Source: Parietaria judaica
Lineage: Eukaryota; Streptophyta; Magnoliopsida; Rosales; Urticaceae
Length of the DNA stretch: 64,000 nt
Direction: 5' to 3'
Assembly (NCBI GenBank): GCA_954871525.1
Contig: OX940866.1
Coordinates: 15,709,001-15,773,000 of the forward strand
This document shows positions 1 through 10,237 of the stretch, one piece after another. The stretch's first letter is position 1; the number at the start of each line of letters is the position of its first letter. The notes beneath the pieces are model-generated. The model saw only the letters and a program-made list of their open reading frames with translations. It ran no database searches and had not been told where the DNA came from. The position numbers were made by a program, and so were the translations under genes.

Positions 1-732
1 TAATTTCCGTAAAATTGATTATGATAATGTTTTGATTTTGTTTGTTTGTTTTGGATACATATACTGTATGTTGTTATAAAAATGAAATTAGAATGTATAG
101 AAACAAAATTCCCTATCAGTATGGTAAAATGTATTATACTTCTGTAAGTCCTTAAAAATTATTCCCTATTTGTATTGGAAAGACAAATTGATTCCTTATT
201 TCTTTTTCATATGCATTCAATCCGATTTTTTATACATATAAAGGGGTGAATAAGCGGGTATTTTATTTGGTTTTCATAACTATTTATGAAAATTACCGTG
301 TTTTTGGTTTTTCCACTTTTAAAACCGAAAGTCGTGCTATTCAGTTAAAAAACCAATACCAATACCAATACCAATACCAATACCATTTTGATAAAATGAA
401 ATATAATCATCATATATATATATTTAAATCAAATTACTACTAGATAATCTAAAATAAACACAATAACAATTTTTAATGAATGTAATGAGATGCTATAATT
501 CAAATGGAGCTAATATATTAAGCCCCAAAACACTAGTATCTATCTATTTCCCCTTCAATCTCTTCTGCTCAATATATTAAAAATATTTGTTTTTTTTTTT
601 ATATACTTTTATCTACAATGACCTCAGATACATTATCAATTAAAAAAAATATTTAAAATATATAAAAAAAATATAAATTTATTTTTGGTTAAAACGGTAA
701 TCTGTAGCGGTTTTTTTCTTCTTCATGAAAAC
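1..732. other. AT-rich intergenic DNA, no gene seen
   Basis: The stretch is AT-rich, with homopolymer runs and stop codons in all frames. I see no domain, no RNA gene and no convincing promoter. The only structured feature is the hexamer microsatellite near 350-386. Confidence 0.6.
350..386. repeat. CCAATA hexanucleotide microsatellite
   Basis: About six consecutive CCAATA units are visible. A short ORF across it (Gln-Tyr repeats) is a by-product of the repeat and not a gene. Confidence 0.9.
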
Positions 733-1124
733 TATAGTCAGTGGCGAAGCCAGCTCTCCATTTAAGAAGGGGCACTAATATTTTTTTATTTAATAGTTAT
801 AATCATAAAACACAAAATTTAATATTACAACTCAAGCTCAAAAATAAACTTTACTAAAAAATATTTATTATTTTACAAGATAAACATATTTAATATTTTT
901 AGTGTATTATATGCAATCTAAAATCATTCATTAACGTAGACTAAATACAAAATACAGTATACGTAGACTCACTAGTACTACTGCAATGAACATATATATC
1001 TATACATATAATATAGAATCATACATTAAATAAGATATTTTTTCCACTAGCTATCCATTTATCTTCAGTGTGAGGGTGGGCATGTGTCCACCGTGGGACA
1101 TGAGTGCCTTCGCCTCTGACTATA
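733..1124. mobile_element. MITE-like element with 17-bp terminal inverted repeats
   Basis: The left arm at 733-749 (TATAGTCAGTGGCGAAG) matches the reverse complement of 1108-1124 at 16 of 17 positions. The interior is AT-rich and non-coding and the total length is 392 bp, typical of a miniature inverted-repeat element. The TATA at each outer edge could be part of the repeat or a TA-type target duplication, so the superfamily is left open. No transposase is present, so any movement would have needed one in trans. Confidence 0.6.
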
Positions 1125-1647
1125 CTACTCACTACCAATTAGCAAAAAAAAAAAAGTGGCGGTTTAACCTGCAATTTTTATTTTTATTTTTGTTATAAAA
1201 AAAGTTTCAAATTTTAGTAGTAGAAATATCGATAATATTATTGGTTTTAGATTCAGTTTAAGGTTTTTTTTTTTTTATTAACCCATACATATATTATCAA
1301 CATGTATGCTAAAAAAGACCACTATTTTTTTCTCCGTCGTATGAGTTCACCGTGAAAAAAGAATAACTATTTATATTTACTCCTAGAAAAATGAGCTTAT
1401 TTCTCTTCAATGATCATCAAGTTCCAGAATTGGTTTTTAATCACACTTGGAGTAGAAAGTAACAACTATATTAACAAGGGGAGAGCTTAGGTTTATAATC
1501 CAGCTTAAGTCGAGCTAAATCATTTTTTTCTTTCTTAAAATTAAGACCAATAAATAATTTGAGCAAAGCAAAGAGAAAATGTAATGATTGTTTGAGCTTT
1601 GAACAACTGGAAAGGCTATCACGACATTCATAATCAAATTATGCTAT

Positions 1648-1679
<32 letters not shown>

Positions 1680-1706
1680 TCACCAATCATAAGAAGAGGG
1701 ACACCT

Positions 1707-1743
<37 letters not shown>

Positions 1744-2090
1744 GCATGCAACATTCCTTTATTCTTCTAAAGTTGAATATTCTTTTCTACACTTTAATGA
1801 ATACTTTAGCTTGCCTTTACTTATACAATTCCATTATATATAGTCTCTCACTGGTTTATTTATTATACATTTTGAATTAGGTAAACGTAACGTAAGATAA
1901 TATAATGTATTTTGCATATTGATATGATGAAGTTGAAGAAACCTTATGATGAACCAATACTTCTAAGCTAATACGACCACCTTATGATGACGTTAAAGTA
2001 ATAACTCCACGACATGACTTTTCGAGAGGTCGCGGGTTCAATCTTAGCGGGACGTAATCCCCAAAATGGAGAAAGGATATTTATCCCGGA
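1125..2090. other. AT-rich spacer with TA dinucleotide repeats
   Basis: No gene is visible. The stretch holds two long TA runs (about 1646-1680 and 1705-1744) and ends near the hAT left boundary. A GGTTCAATCT stretch near 2035 resembles a tRNA B box but has no matching cloverleaf. Confidence 0.6.
1646..1744. repeat. TA-rich microsatellite pair
   Basis: Two nearly pure TA-dinucleotide tracts are separated by about 25 bp of unique sequence. Confidence 0.9.
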
Positions 2091-2245
2091 ATCCAAAAAA
2101 ATAAAAAATAAAAACCAGACCCAGACCTATGTGGGTCAGGAAAAACACAGATCCGGACATGTCCGGATCCGGATAAAAAAAATCCGGATATGTATATATC
2201 CGGATATTAATAAAAAAATAAAAATTAAAAGCCTTTAAATCTGGG

Positions 2246-2435
2246 CCGTTGGATGATCAAGATCAACGGCCTAGAAAATAGATCCGTTGGGGCGCGGCAT
2301 AAGTGCCTGGACACGTGTCCAAAAAATAGAGCCGTTGGCCCAACGGTAATATTGGCACACAACCCCCCAAAAATAGCCGTTGGACCTTGAAAACACCACT
2401 TTACTCGAATTCCTACACATTTTTTCCTATAAATA
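2246..2435 (+). promoter_or_regulatory. hAT promoter: TATA box with cluster of AACGG motifs
   Basis: TATAAATA at 2428-2435 lies about 335 bp upstream of the transposase ATG at 2771. Upstream, six AACGG cores (either strand) occur at about 2246, 2264, 2284, 2332, 2340 and 2377, together with an ACACGTGT G-box-like palindrome near 2311. AACGG is the core of the mitosis-specific activator element bound by MYB3R factors. The motif and spacing are seen; the regulatory role is inferred. Confidence 0.5.
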
Positions 2436-2633
2436 CCTCATTCCACTCCCAATTTTTTCACACATCTTCTTCTCTTCATCTCCAACACTCTCATATCAAG
2501 CTCTCAAAGTTCCGAAATTAAGCTATAGTTTATCTACTCTATACTTATATAAATACTCTCTATTTTTTGTTTAATATATTGTTTAGGTATTTTAGTTGTT
2601 ATTAGTGATATTTAGTGATATTTATTAGTTATT

Positions 2634-2772
2634 ATTTAGTTTAATTTAGTTTATTTTATCGTTATTATTAGTTTAATTTATCGTTATTATTAGTTTAATT
2701 TATCGTTGTTATTTATTTTAATTTAATTTAGTTTATTTTATCGTTGTTATTAATTTAATTTGTCGTTAATAT
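2634..2772. repeat. Short AT-rich tandem repeats in hAT 5' leader
   Basis: Units of about 22-23 bp built on TTTATCGTTATTATTAG recur four to five times up to the ATG at 2771, with small drift between copies. Confidence 0.7.
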
Positions 2773-3173
2773 GTCGAGTGACAACAACTGTTCTCGAGGA
2801 CGTCCTGAAGTCCGAGGAAAAGGACGGGCTACTATTTCGTCGCCGCGGTCGATTAATAGCAGCACGGCTTTTAGTCAACATAATTATAATGTCAGAGTTA
2901 TGAATCAAAACAATTTTCCCGGTTCTTCTAGCCAACCGTTACCGGTTCATACTCAATATGGTACCGGTGGCGTCGGTCTGAACCAACAATTATTCTTTTC
3001 TCAAGGTCTCGGCGGTGGTTGTACAAACTTACTTAATTATCAAGGTCCATATATCCCGGATTGGCAAAGCCTTAGCAACGAAAAACAATATCAAGCACAA
3101 GTCCGTCATCACGAGCAACAACACCAAGTCCAACAACATCATCAACAAAAACATTATGTTCCCCCCGACATCG
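2771..3173 (+). pseudogene. hAT transposase, N-terminal exon fragment
   Basis: The frame opens at ATG 2771 and runs to a canonical splice donor (GAG|GTAAGT) at 3173/3174; read straight on it would stop at 3190. The peptide is Ser/Gly/Asn-rich, followed by a His/Gln-rich tract near residues 115-130, and shows no BED-type Cys/His cluster. This fits the low-complexity start of plant hAT transposases, but on its own it would not be diagnostic. The assignment rests on its position upstream of the clear hAT exon at 3586. Confidence 0.55.
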
Positions 3174-3585
3174 AGGTAAGTCGAGTTTAATTTAAGTAGT
3201 TAATTAATTAAATTATAGTTTTATTATATTTTAAATTATTAGATAGTAATTTAAATATTAGTTTGTTACTTTGTTAGAAAATAAAATTTAAATTTTTGGA
3301 TAATAAATTAAATAATTAAACATATTAGTTAAATTAATAAGTTAAATAAATAGTCATATAGTTAATTACTTACTTAATTATAGTTACTTACTTACTTAAT
3401 AAATAATAAGTTAGTTAAATAAATAATCATATTAGTTTAATTAAATTTTAAATAGTTAATTAAATAAGTTAAAAATAAAAATAAAAAAGGTAATTTGCAT
3501 GTGTGGTGATAATTATAAATAAGGTTTGGTGCCAAAATTAGGAACACGATTTTATATATACGATTATCTACTATGCGTACAGTTT
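3174..3585 (+). other. Putative intron / deleted middle of hAT transposase
   Basis: The stretch is very AT-rich and non-coding, starting with GTAAGT and ending near a CAG acceptor at about 3585. Intact hAT transposases have the BED finger and the first part of the RNase-H-like core between the flanking fragments. Here there is no such coding sequence, so an internal deletion is likely, with the remainder acting as, or resembling, an intron. Confidence 0.45.
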
Positions 3586-4122
3586 CATGGGAAGAGTATT
3601 GCAGCGCTCATAGTTACCAGGTCAGAACGTTTCAACCGTATATGGCGATCCACTGGAACTCGACTTACATGATGTTGGATGCTGTCATACCATACCGGGA
3701 GCTTCTTACAAACTGGATCAACGGTCCGGAGCACGAAGACCGCGAAGACCTCACTCCGGACAATTGGATAATCGCTATCCAATTCCAGGCTTTTCTTCAA
3801 CTTTTTAATCAAATTACTATTGATTTATCTCATGTTTACTCACCCACGTCTCATAGAGCTTTGCCCGTTATTTTTGATATTCTTTGTCATTTTGAAACTG
3901 CAAAAGGTAATGCTTTATTTACCGATGTATTAACCCCGATGATTGCAAAGTTCGAGTATTATTGGGGTTCTGAAAAGCTCCCATTTTTATATTGCGCCGC
4001 TGTAATCGTGGATCCGACACTTTAGCTTTCAAAACTGCAGGATGTCTTACATGTGATGGAAACTATGATGGGGGAGCCCTACATGACGCACAATTACTTC
4101 GACGCGGATCAAAAGATGAAGG
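3586..4122 (+). pseudogene. hAT transposase, RNase-H-fold segment (5' of insertion)
   Basis: The frame (open to 4022) contains the hAT signature HWNSTYMML near 3650, then a helical stretch ending in AKFEYYWG and VDPTL. This matches the region of plant hAT transposases annotated as the RNase-H-like fold (DUF4413). A TAG at 4023-4025 interrupts the frame at the position where relatives continue with LSKL. The same frame then continues to 4122, where Copia A was inserted, and resumes at 14854. The nonsense codon and the insertion make this a pseudogene. Confidence 0.85.
4118..4122. repeat. Target-site duplication of Copia A, left copy (GAAGG)
   Basis: GAAGG here is repeated exactly at 14849-14853 on the other side of the element. 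Removing the element and one copy restores the transposase reading frame. Confidence 0.95.
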
Positions 4123-6859
4123 TGTTGGGAATCACGTCTCAGATTCCTTGAATATTATCACGAATTGAGCCTCCGAACCGTCCGGGTAACATTTAAAAAT
4201 TAATTTTAAAGCGGAATAACTTGTTATCCGTCCAGCGGTCCGGATATCGGATAATAACCATTTCACAAGATCTAATAAATATTATGTAATTTAATATTCC
4301 TATATCATTATTAATAATCTAGTCATAATAGGAAATAAATAGAAAGCAGTAAATGGTTGCATTTATTAACCCAATGCATAAGGCCGTACCTCTATTGATG
4401 ACTTCCGGCTGTGCGTTCTGAATCGGGCAGGGCTCCGCCGGTGCTGAGGGAAACTCCCGTGATCTTCCGGGATATTCTCCTGGAATCCTCGTACCGAAGC
4501 GTGGGCTTCGCCGGCAGGAATCCGTCGCAAAATTTTAACTGATGGTTCTTTTTAAGCTTCCGGAGAAATAGTAGCCTAAGCCGAACCAGAAAAGAGAGAT
4601 CAGAGAGAAAATTCGCAGACCCTGAGGGAGAGGGAGAGTTCGAATTTTTCTCTGGGGAAAGGTGTGAAAAATGTGTAGAATGAGCCTCCTATTTATAGGC
4701 TCAAACCGTAACCGAATTGGAGAATTTCCCTCCCTAATTTCGAATTTCATATAATTAAATATAATTAATTATCTTAATCCAATGGTCCAGATTTAATCTC
4801 ATCTAAATCCAATGGATATAATTAATTAGGGATTTAATTAAATAAGAAAGATTTGGATAAATCAAAAATCCAATCTTATCTTCTTATCTTTATAAAATTC
4901 GAATTATCTTATATATTTATAATAAAATTCGAATTATTATTATCTAGATCCAACGGTTGAGAAGAATCTTTAAACCGATCTAATGGATCAAATTAGTTTA
5001 GGATAAAATAAAATATAAAAAGATTTATTAAAAATAATTTCGATTTTATCCTTAACTTACAATTCGAAAATTATATAAATATATATAATTAATTAATTTT
5101 CAATTCGACGGTAAAGACTAAATCTTAGACCGATCCAACGGATATAATTAATTAACCAAATTCGAAAAATGAAACTTGGTCACCAAGTTATTAAATTCGA
5201 ACTTATCAATATCCTAATCCAACGGTTGATATTAAATTATAACCGATCCAATGGATTAAATTGATTTTAGTGATTTGCCAAGATACCAAAACATTTGGTA
5301 CTTATGCCGCAAATATGGAAAGACCAAATCATGTTATTCGAATTGGCTAGGGAATCCGAATTTACACACATATATATATATATATATATATAAAAATATA
5401 TTTTTATTTATTAATATAAATCTATTAATTATTAATTAATTATTAATAACCTATTAATAATTAAATCCAAATAATTAAATTATATTAATATTTCCTGATC
5501 TCAATATCACACATTAAAATGTCATGGTGCCACACCATCATTTAAATTCGTGACATGTGATTTAATTTCAAAGTTTATCGAACCGATCATAAACTTAGAA
5601 AAATCCATAAATCACTAACCGTAAGTCGAAATGACTCGGTTCAAAAAGCAAAGTTGCTTAGAATTTAATTTCCAACAACATGGTGCTGATAGAAAATCTA
5701 AATTCTAAATTTCTTTTATCAGTTAATTTCGTGTACCAAAATATGGTACTTTTGCCACGCTAACGATAAAACTATCTGACGTCTGCCACAGACCTTTCAG
5801 TTTTATAAGTCAAGCCAAATGATTAAACATTATCCAGAATGTATTTTAATCACGTACGTATCATCCGTTACGGAGCTATCCTAGGGACCATGGACCCGTA
5901 TCACTTAAGCTCCAACGAACTGCTAGTTGTTCGTCAAACCTCGAAGTGATTCCACTATAGACCCGAGGCTGCACTCTTTAGTGATACGGTATATATTATT
6001 CCCTTTATAACAGCAGGGTGTCCATTGATACAATCAAATTCAGGTTATTGATCTTTCACTTGATGATCCACACACGAGCAGGCGATTTCTACCGTTATGC
6101 CCCTCATTGCATTTTCATCCTTGACTCAGTCAGTAATATTTTGAGTAACCCACTTATGGCTTCGATTCATAAGTTGCGCACGGGTACCTCTCACTTCTCA
6201 CCACCGACAATCAAGGGAATCATCATCACTCTGAAGAGAGCTGTGTGATGCCCATGTCTATGACCAAGCTATCCTTACTGCTGACTATCATGTTCCCAAA
6301 ATAATAGTGTTGGGAACAGCGGTAATATTTCGTGTTCTTTAACGGTTAAATCAAAGAACAATCAAGCCAGCAGCTTGGACTCAAGACCACTCAGGACTTA
6401 GATCGAATATCCATTTGATCATCTACTAGTGACTTAACTCCAAGTTATCAGTGACGGTCTTATATGATAACTTCCGGAGTTTAAGTCAGGTCCAGTCCAG
6501 TATGAAGACACTTCATACTTAATGCACTTCTAGTGAGTGTGACACACACAAAATCCAGAATAGGATTGTCACTTAGTCACATTAATGACCTTATACGATT
6601 AATGGGCTCCCACCCAGTTGATCAGGTCACGGACATTTTAAGTTCATTTATTATGATTATTAATTCTTCCTCACATTGACTCTGTTGTGATAATAATAAC
6701 ATAATTGCATCCTTTATGAACTAAGGAATCAAACATTCTATTTTACTCTACCAGAAACTATAATAAGATTATCATAATAAGCATCATCTTTATTCAACGA
6801 CTTGTCATAATCTTTTACAAATGGATAAAATATCTTGTTTAAGGACACATATGTCCAAC
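4123..6859 (-). repeat. 3' LTR of Copia A (2737 bp)
   Basis: It starts with TGTTGGGAATC and ends with TGTCCAACA on the plus strand (TG...CA ends). It matches the LTRs at 12105, 35101, 47114 and 54738. The promoter TATAAATA lies near 4690-4697 on the minus strand. Near 5350 it lacks a short palindrome that the other four full-length LTRs contain. Confidence 0.95.
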
Positions 6860-6870
6860 AATCTCCCACT
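6860..6870 (-). other. Polypurine tract of Copia A
   Basis: On the minus strand this reads AAGTGGGAGAT directly before the 3' LTR; the same tract precedes the 3' LTR of element E. It primes second-strand synthesis in LTR retrotransposons. Confidence 0.85.
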
Positions 6871-6875
6871 TGTAC

Positions 6876-7975
6876 TTAAAGAAGATGACCCATGTCTTTC
6901 AGACCCATACTTTCCAGATGCCTCCTGAATATTTTCTCTGGCAACGTCTTGGTGAATGGATCAGCCAGATTGTCTTCCGAAGTTATTTTCACAACCCTCA
7001 CGTCGCCACGACGCACTATTTCTCTTATGAGATGGTATTTGCGTTCTATATGTTTCGCCTTGTTATGGTCTCTGGGCTCTTTAGAATTTGCCACCGCACC
7101 ACTGTTGTCACAGTATAGTGTTTGGGGCCCATCTACATCTGGAACAACTCCCATCTCTATGTAGAAATTCTTGAGCCAAACTGATTCTTTGGTTGCCTCA
7201 CAAGCTGCCACGTATTCAGCTTCCATTGTGGAATCTGCGATACAGGATTGCTTTACGCTTCTCCAGAATATCGCTCCACCAGCAAGGGTGTACACTGCTC
7301 CCGACGTCGATTTTCTTGCGTCTCTATCAGACATAAAGTCTGAATCAGTGTATCCTAGTGGATTCAGTTCTGATTCTGAAAACACTAACATATAGTCTCT
7401 CGTTCTCCGAAGATACTTGAGAATGTTCTTCACTGCTGTCCAGTGAGCCATACCAGGGTTAGATTGGTATCTGCTAACAATTCCCACAGCGTAACAGATG
7501 TCTGGCCTAGTACACTGCATAGCGTACATCAGACTTCCCACTGCTGAAGCATAGGGTATTCGCCTCATCACATCTTGCTCTTCCGGAGAAGTTGGGCATT
7601 GTTTCCTGCTGAGGAACACTCCATGTCTGGTCGGTAAATTACCTCCCTTGGAGTTTGCCATTGCAAAACGTTCAAGCACCTTATCAATGTAAGCTGCTTG
7701 AGATAAGGCCAGAAGCCTGTTGTTGCGATCCCTGAAAATACGGATCCCAAGAACATAACTGGCTTCTCCCATGTCCTTCATTTGGAACTGCGTAGATAGC
7801 CACGCCTTTACGTCCGATAATTTCTTCACACTGTTTCCAATGAGAAGAATATCGTCGACGTACAGAACAAGAAAAATTTCCACGGTTTCGTCATTGAGTT
7901 TATAGATGCAGGCTTCAGTGACGTTTTGAATGAATCCATAGGTTTTGATGGTTTCATCGAACCTTAGATTCTAGG
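6876..7975 (-). pseudogene. Copia A pol: RT C-terminal half and RNase H
   Basis: The catalytic YVDD box of reverse transcriptase is at 7851-7862 (FLVLYVDDILLIG), followed by the RT thumb/connection and a complete Copia RNase H with TDSDF, MEAEYVA, YCDNSGAV and ADPFTK near its end. The stop lies just before the polypurine tract, the usual pol end. The frame is detached from the upstream half by a 1-bp deletion near 7970, seen by comparison with element E around 53620. With that shift the RT cannot be made as one protein. Confidence 0.93.
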
Positions 7976-9360
7976 ATCGGAAGCTTGCTTCAATCCATAG
8001 ATGGATTTGAGTAATCTGCAAACCTTCCCTTCTTGACCCTGTTGCACGAACCCTTCTGGTTGGTCCATATAGATGTTTTCGTCAATGTACCCGTTCAGGA
8101 AGGCGGTTTTGACGTCCATCTGCCAAATCTCGTAATTGAGACTACAGGCTATGGCCATAAGAATCCGGATGGACTTGTACTTAGCGACTGGAGCGAAGGT
8201 CTCATCGAAATCAATACATTCCCTCTGGGTAAAACCCTTTGCCACTAGTCTAGCCTTGAAGGTTTCAACCTTCCCGTCCACTCCTCTCTTTCGCTTGTAT
8301 ACCCACTTACAGCCAATGGTTTTGAAACCATTCGGTAAGTCTACAAGTTCCCAGACTTCATTAGAATCCATTGAGTCTATTTTTTGGTTCATGGCTTCCT
8401 GCCATTCTCCCTTATCAGGATCAACCATAGCTTGCTTGTAGCCTATGGGATCTTCAACACTAGTGTCTGTGACAGCTAGGTGAAATTCTAACTGGGTGTG
8501 CTCGTAGCGTTCAACTGGTCTTTTGAACCTCCCACTACGTCTGAGCACCCCATGGTTCTGATTTGGGACCGTGGTTTCTGCTATATCTTCGACAACATGC
8601 ACTGTTGGAGATATTGTGACCTTGTCACCTGACAGCTCCTCGAGTACAACTTTACTTCGAGGTTTGAAGTTTGTCATATAATCATGCTCTAGAAAAGTAG
8701 CATTTGTAGAGACAAATACTTTCTTACTTTCTGGACTATAAAACAAACCTCCTTTAGTCTCTTTGGAATATCCTACAAACAGACAAACTTCCGTTCGTGA
8801 TTCCATTTTATTCTTGTTTCCAGTCCGCACATGTGCAGGACATCCCCAAATTCTGTAATGTCGCAGATTTGGTATTCTGCCATTCCATAATTCGACGGGC
8901 GTTTTAGAAACAGACTTTGACGGCACAACATTTAGAATGTTCGTAGCCATCATCAAAGCATATCCCCAGAAAGAATTGGGTAGCGATGAATAACTTAACA
9001 TTGACCTTACCATTTCCAGTAGGGTCCTATTTCTCCTTTCTGCAACACCATTTTGTTTTGGTGTGACAGGAGCAGTTAGTTGAGATGTTACACCTTTCTC
9101 GATCAAGAGGTCGCAGAACTCGTGATCTAGGTATTCTCCTCCTCGATCAGATCGAAGAGTCTTCAATGATAGTCCAAGTTGATTCTCAGCCTCTGCCAGA
9201 AATTCTCTGAACTTACCCAAGGTTTCAGATTTCTTAGCCATGAGATAAACGTAACCATATCTTGAATAATCGTTAATGAAATTGACAAAGTATTCAATTC
9301 CTCCCCTTCCTTGTATGTTCATGGGACCACATACATCAGAATGGACGAGTTCTAATGGTT
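7964..9360 (-). pseudogene. Copia A pol: integrase core and RT N-terminal half
   Basis: The minus-strand frame encodes the integrase catalytic core with SDRGGEY (second Asp) and KQNGVAERRNR (catalytic Glu), then the integrase C-terminal region, then the RT start (NEVWELVDLP, KWVYKRK, VKTAFLNGYI, LLKSIYGLKQAS). The first integrase Asp (HSDVCGP) lies at the upstream end, next to a frameshift. That frameshift is one extra T in a T-run near 9390, which detaches the protease segment. All three integrase acidic residues are still present in the DNA. Confidence 0.93.
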
Positions 9361-10103
9361 TAGTGGCTCTTTGACCTTTTACCGAAAAAAGGTCTTTTAG
9401 TCATTTTAGCCTCTATACAGGATTCGCAAACAGGCAAAGAACCGATTGTTAGTTCTTTGAGGGGTCCATCCTTTACCAGCCTGTTTATCTTGTCTAGATT
9501 AATATGACCCAATCTTAAATGCCACAGGTACGTTTGAACATCATTGTCAATCTTGGGTTTCTTGACTGACTTTGGCATTGCGAATTTAAACATCTCAGTA
9601 TTCATGCAGCTACCATAATCTGGTCTTAGGATGTATAATCCATTTTCTGCTTTAGCAGTACAAATATATACTCCATCCTTTGTGATGACCCAATGGGTTC
9701 CACGAAAGTTTAGAGTATATCCTTGTTTGTACAACAGATAAGCAGAAAGTATATTTCTGCAGACATTTGGATAATAGTACACATTATCAACAAATAAATA
9801 CTTATTTCCAAATGTCAGTCGCAAATTTCCTACTGCTTTTGCTTGTAGGAATTCCCCGTTTCCTACTTTTAAAGTTGGTCCTTCAATTATCTCTTCCAAT
9901 TTGTCAAGAGACTGAAGAGAATTGCACGCATGATCGTTTGCTCCTGAATCCAAGATCCAGTTGAAGGATGAGTTGTCCACGAAACAAGATTCTAATGTTG
10001 AACGATCAACATTACTTGTACTCCCAATCTGGAAGAATTCTTCCTGGTTTCCATCAATTCTCTTCCTCTTGTTTAGAGAGCTTATAGCATTCTGATCTAC
10101 CAT
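9361..10103 (-). pseudogene. Copia A pol: protease and GAG-pre-integrase domain
   Basis: The frame holds the aspartic protease motif WILDSGANDHAC and, further on, the HHCC-type GAG-pre-integrase domain (WHLRLGHINLDKI, then CESCIEAKMTKRPF). It ends in a premature stop caused by the 1-bp T insertion just upstream of the integrase. The upstream frame (to about 10237) has a stop near 10112 and no nucleocapsid zinc knuckle or gag core. Either gag was lost or a short unrelated reader replaced it. Confidence 0.9.
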
Positions 10104-10237
10104 TCCAAGTTATTCCGAAGATCCACTCATGGCCAGCTTGCTTAGGGATTTTGTGACTTTTACCAGATTGCTTTGATTTTGAGACCTCAGCGTCAGAGTA
10201 GACTTTTGCATTTCTTGTTTGTCGAAAGACATTTTAA

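Noticed and set aside
2014..2060. tRNA-like B box (GGTTCAATCT) suggesting a SINE or tRNA gene
   Set aside because: No matching A box at the right distance, no cloverleaf, and no SINE-type body or tail could be traced.
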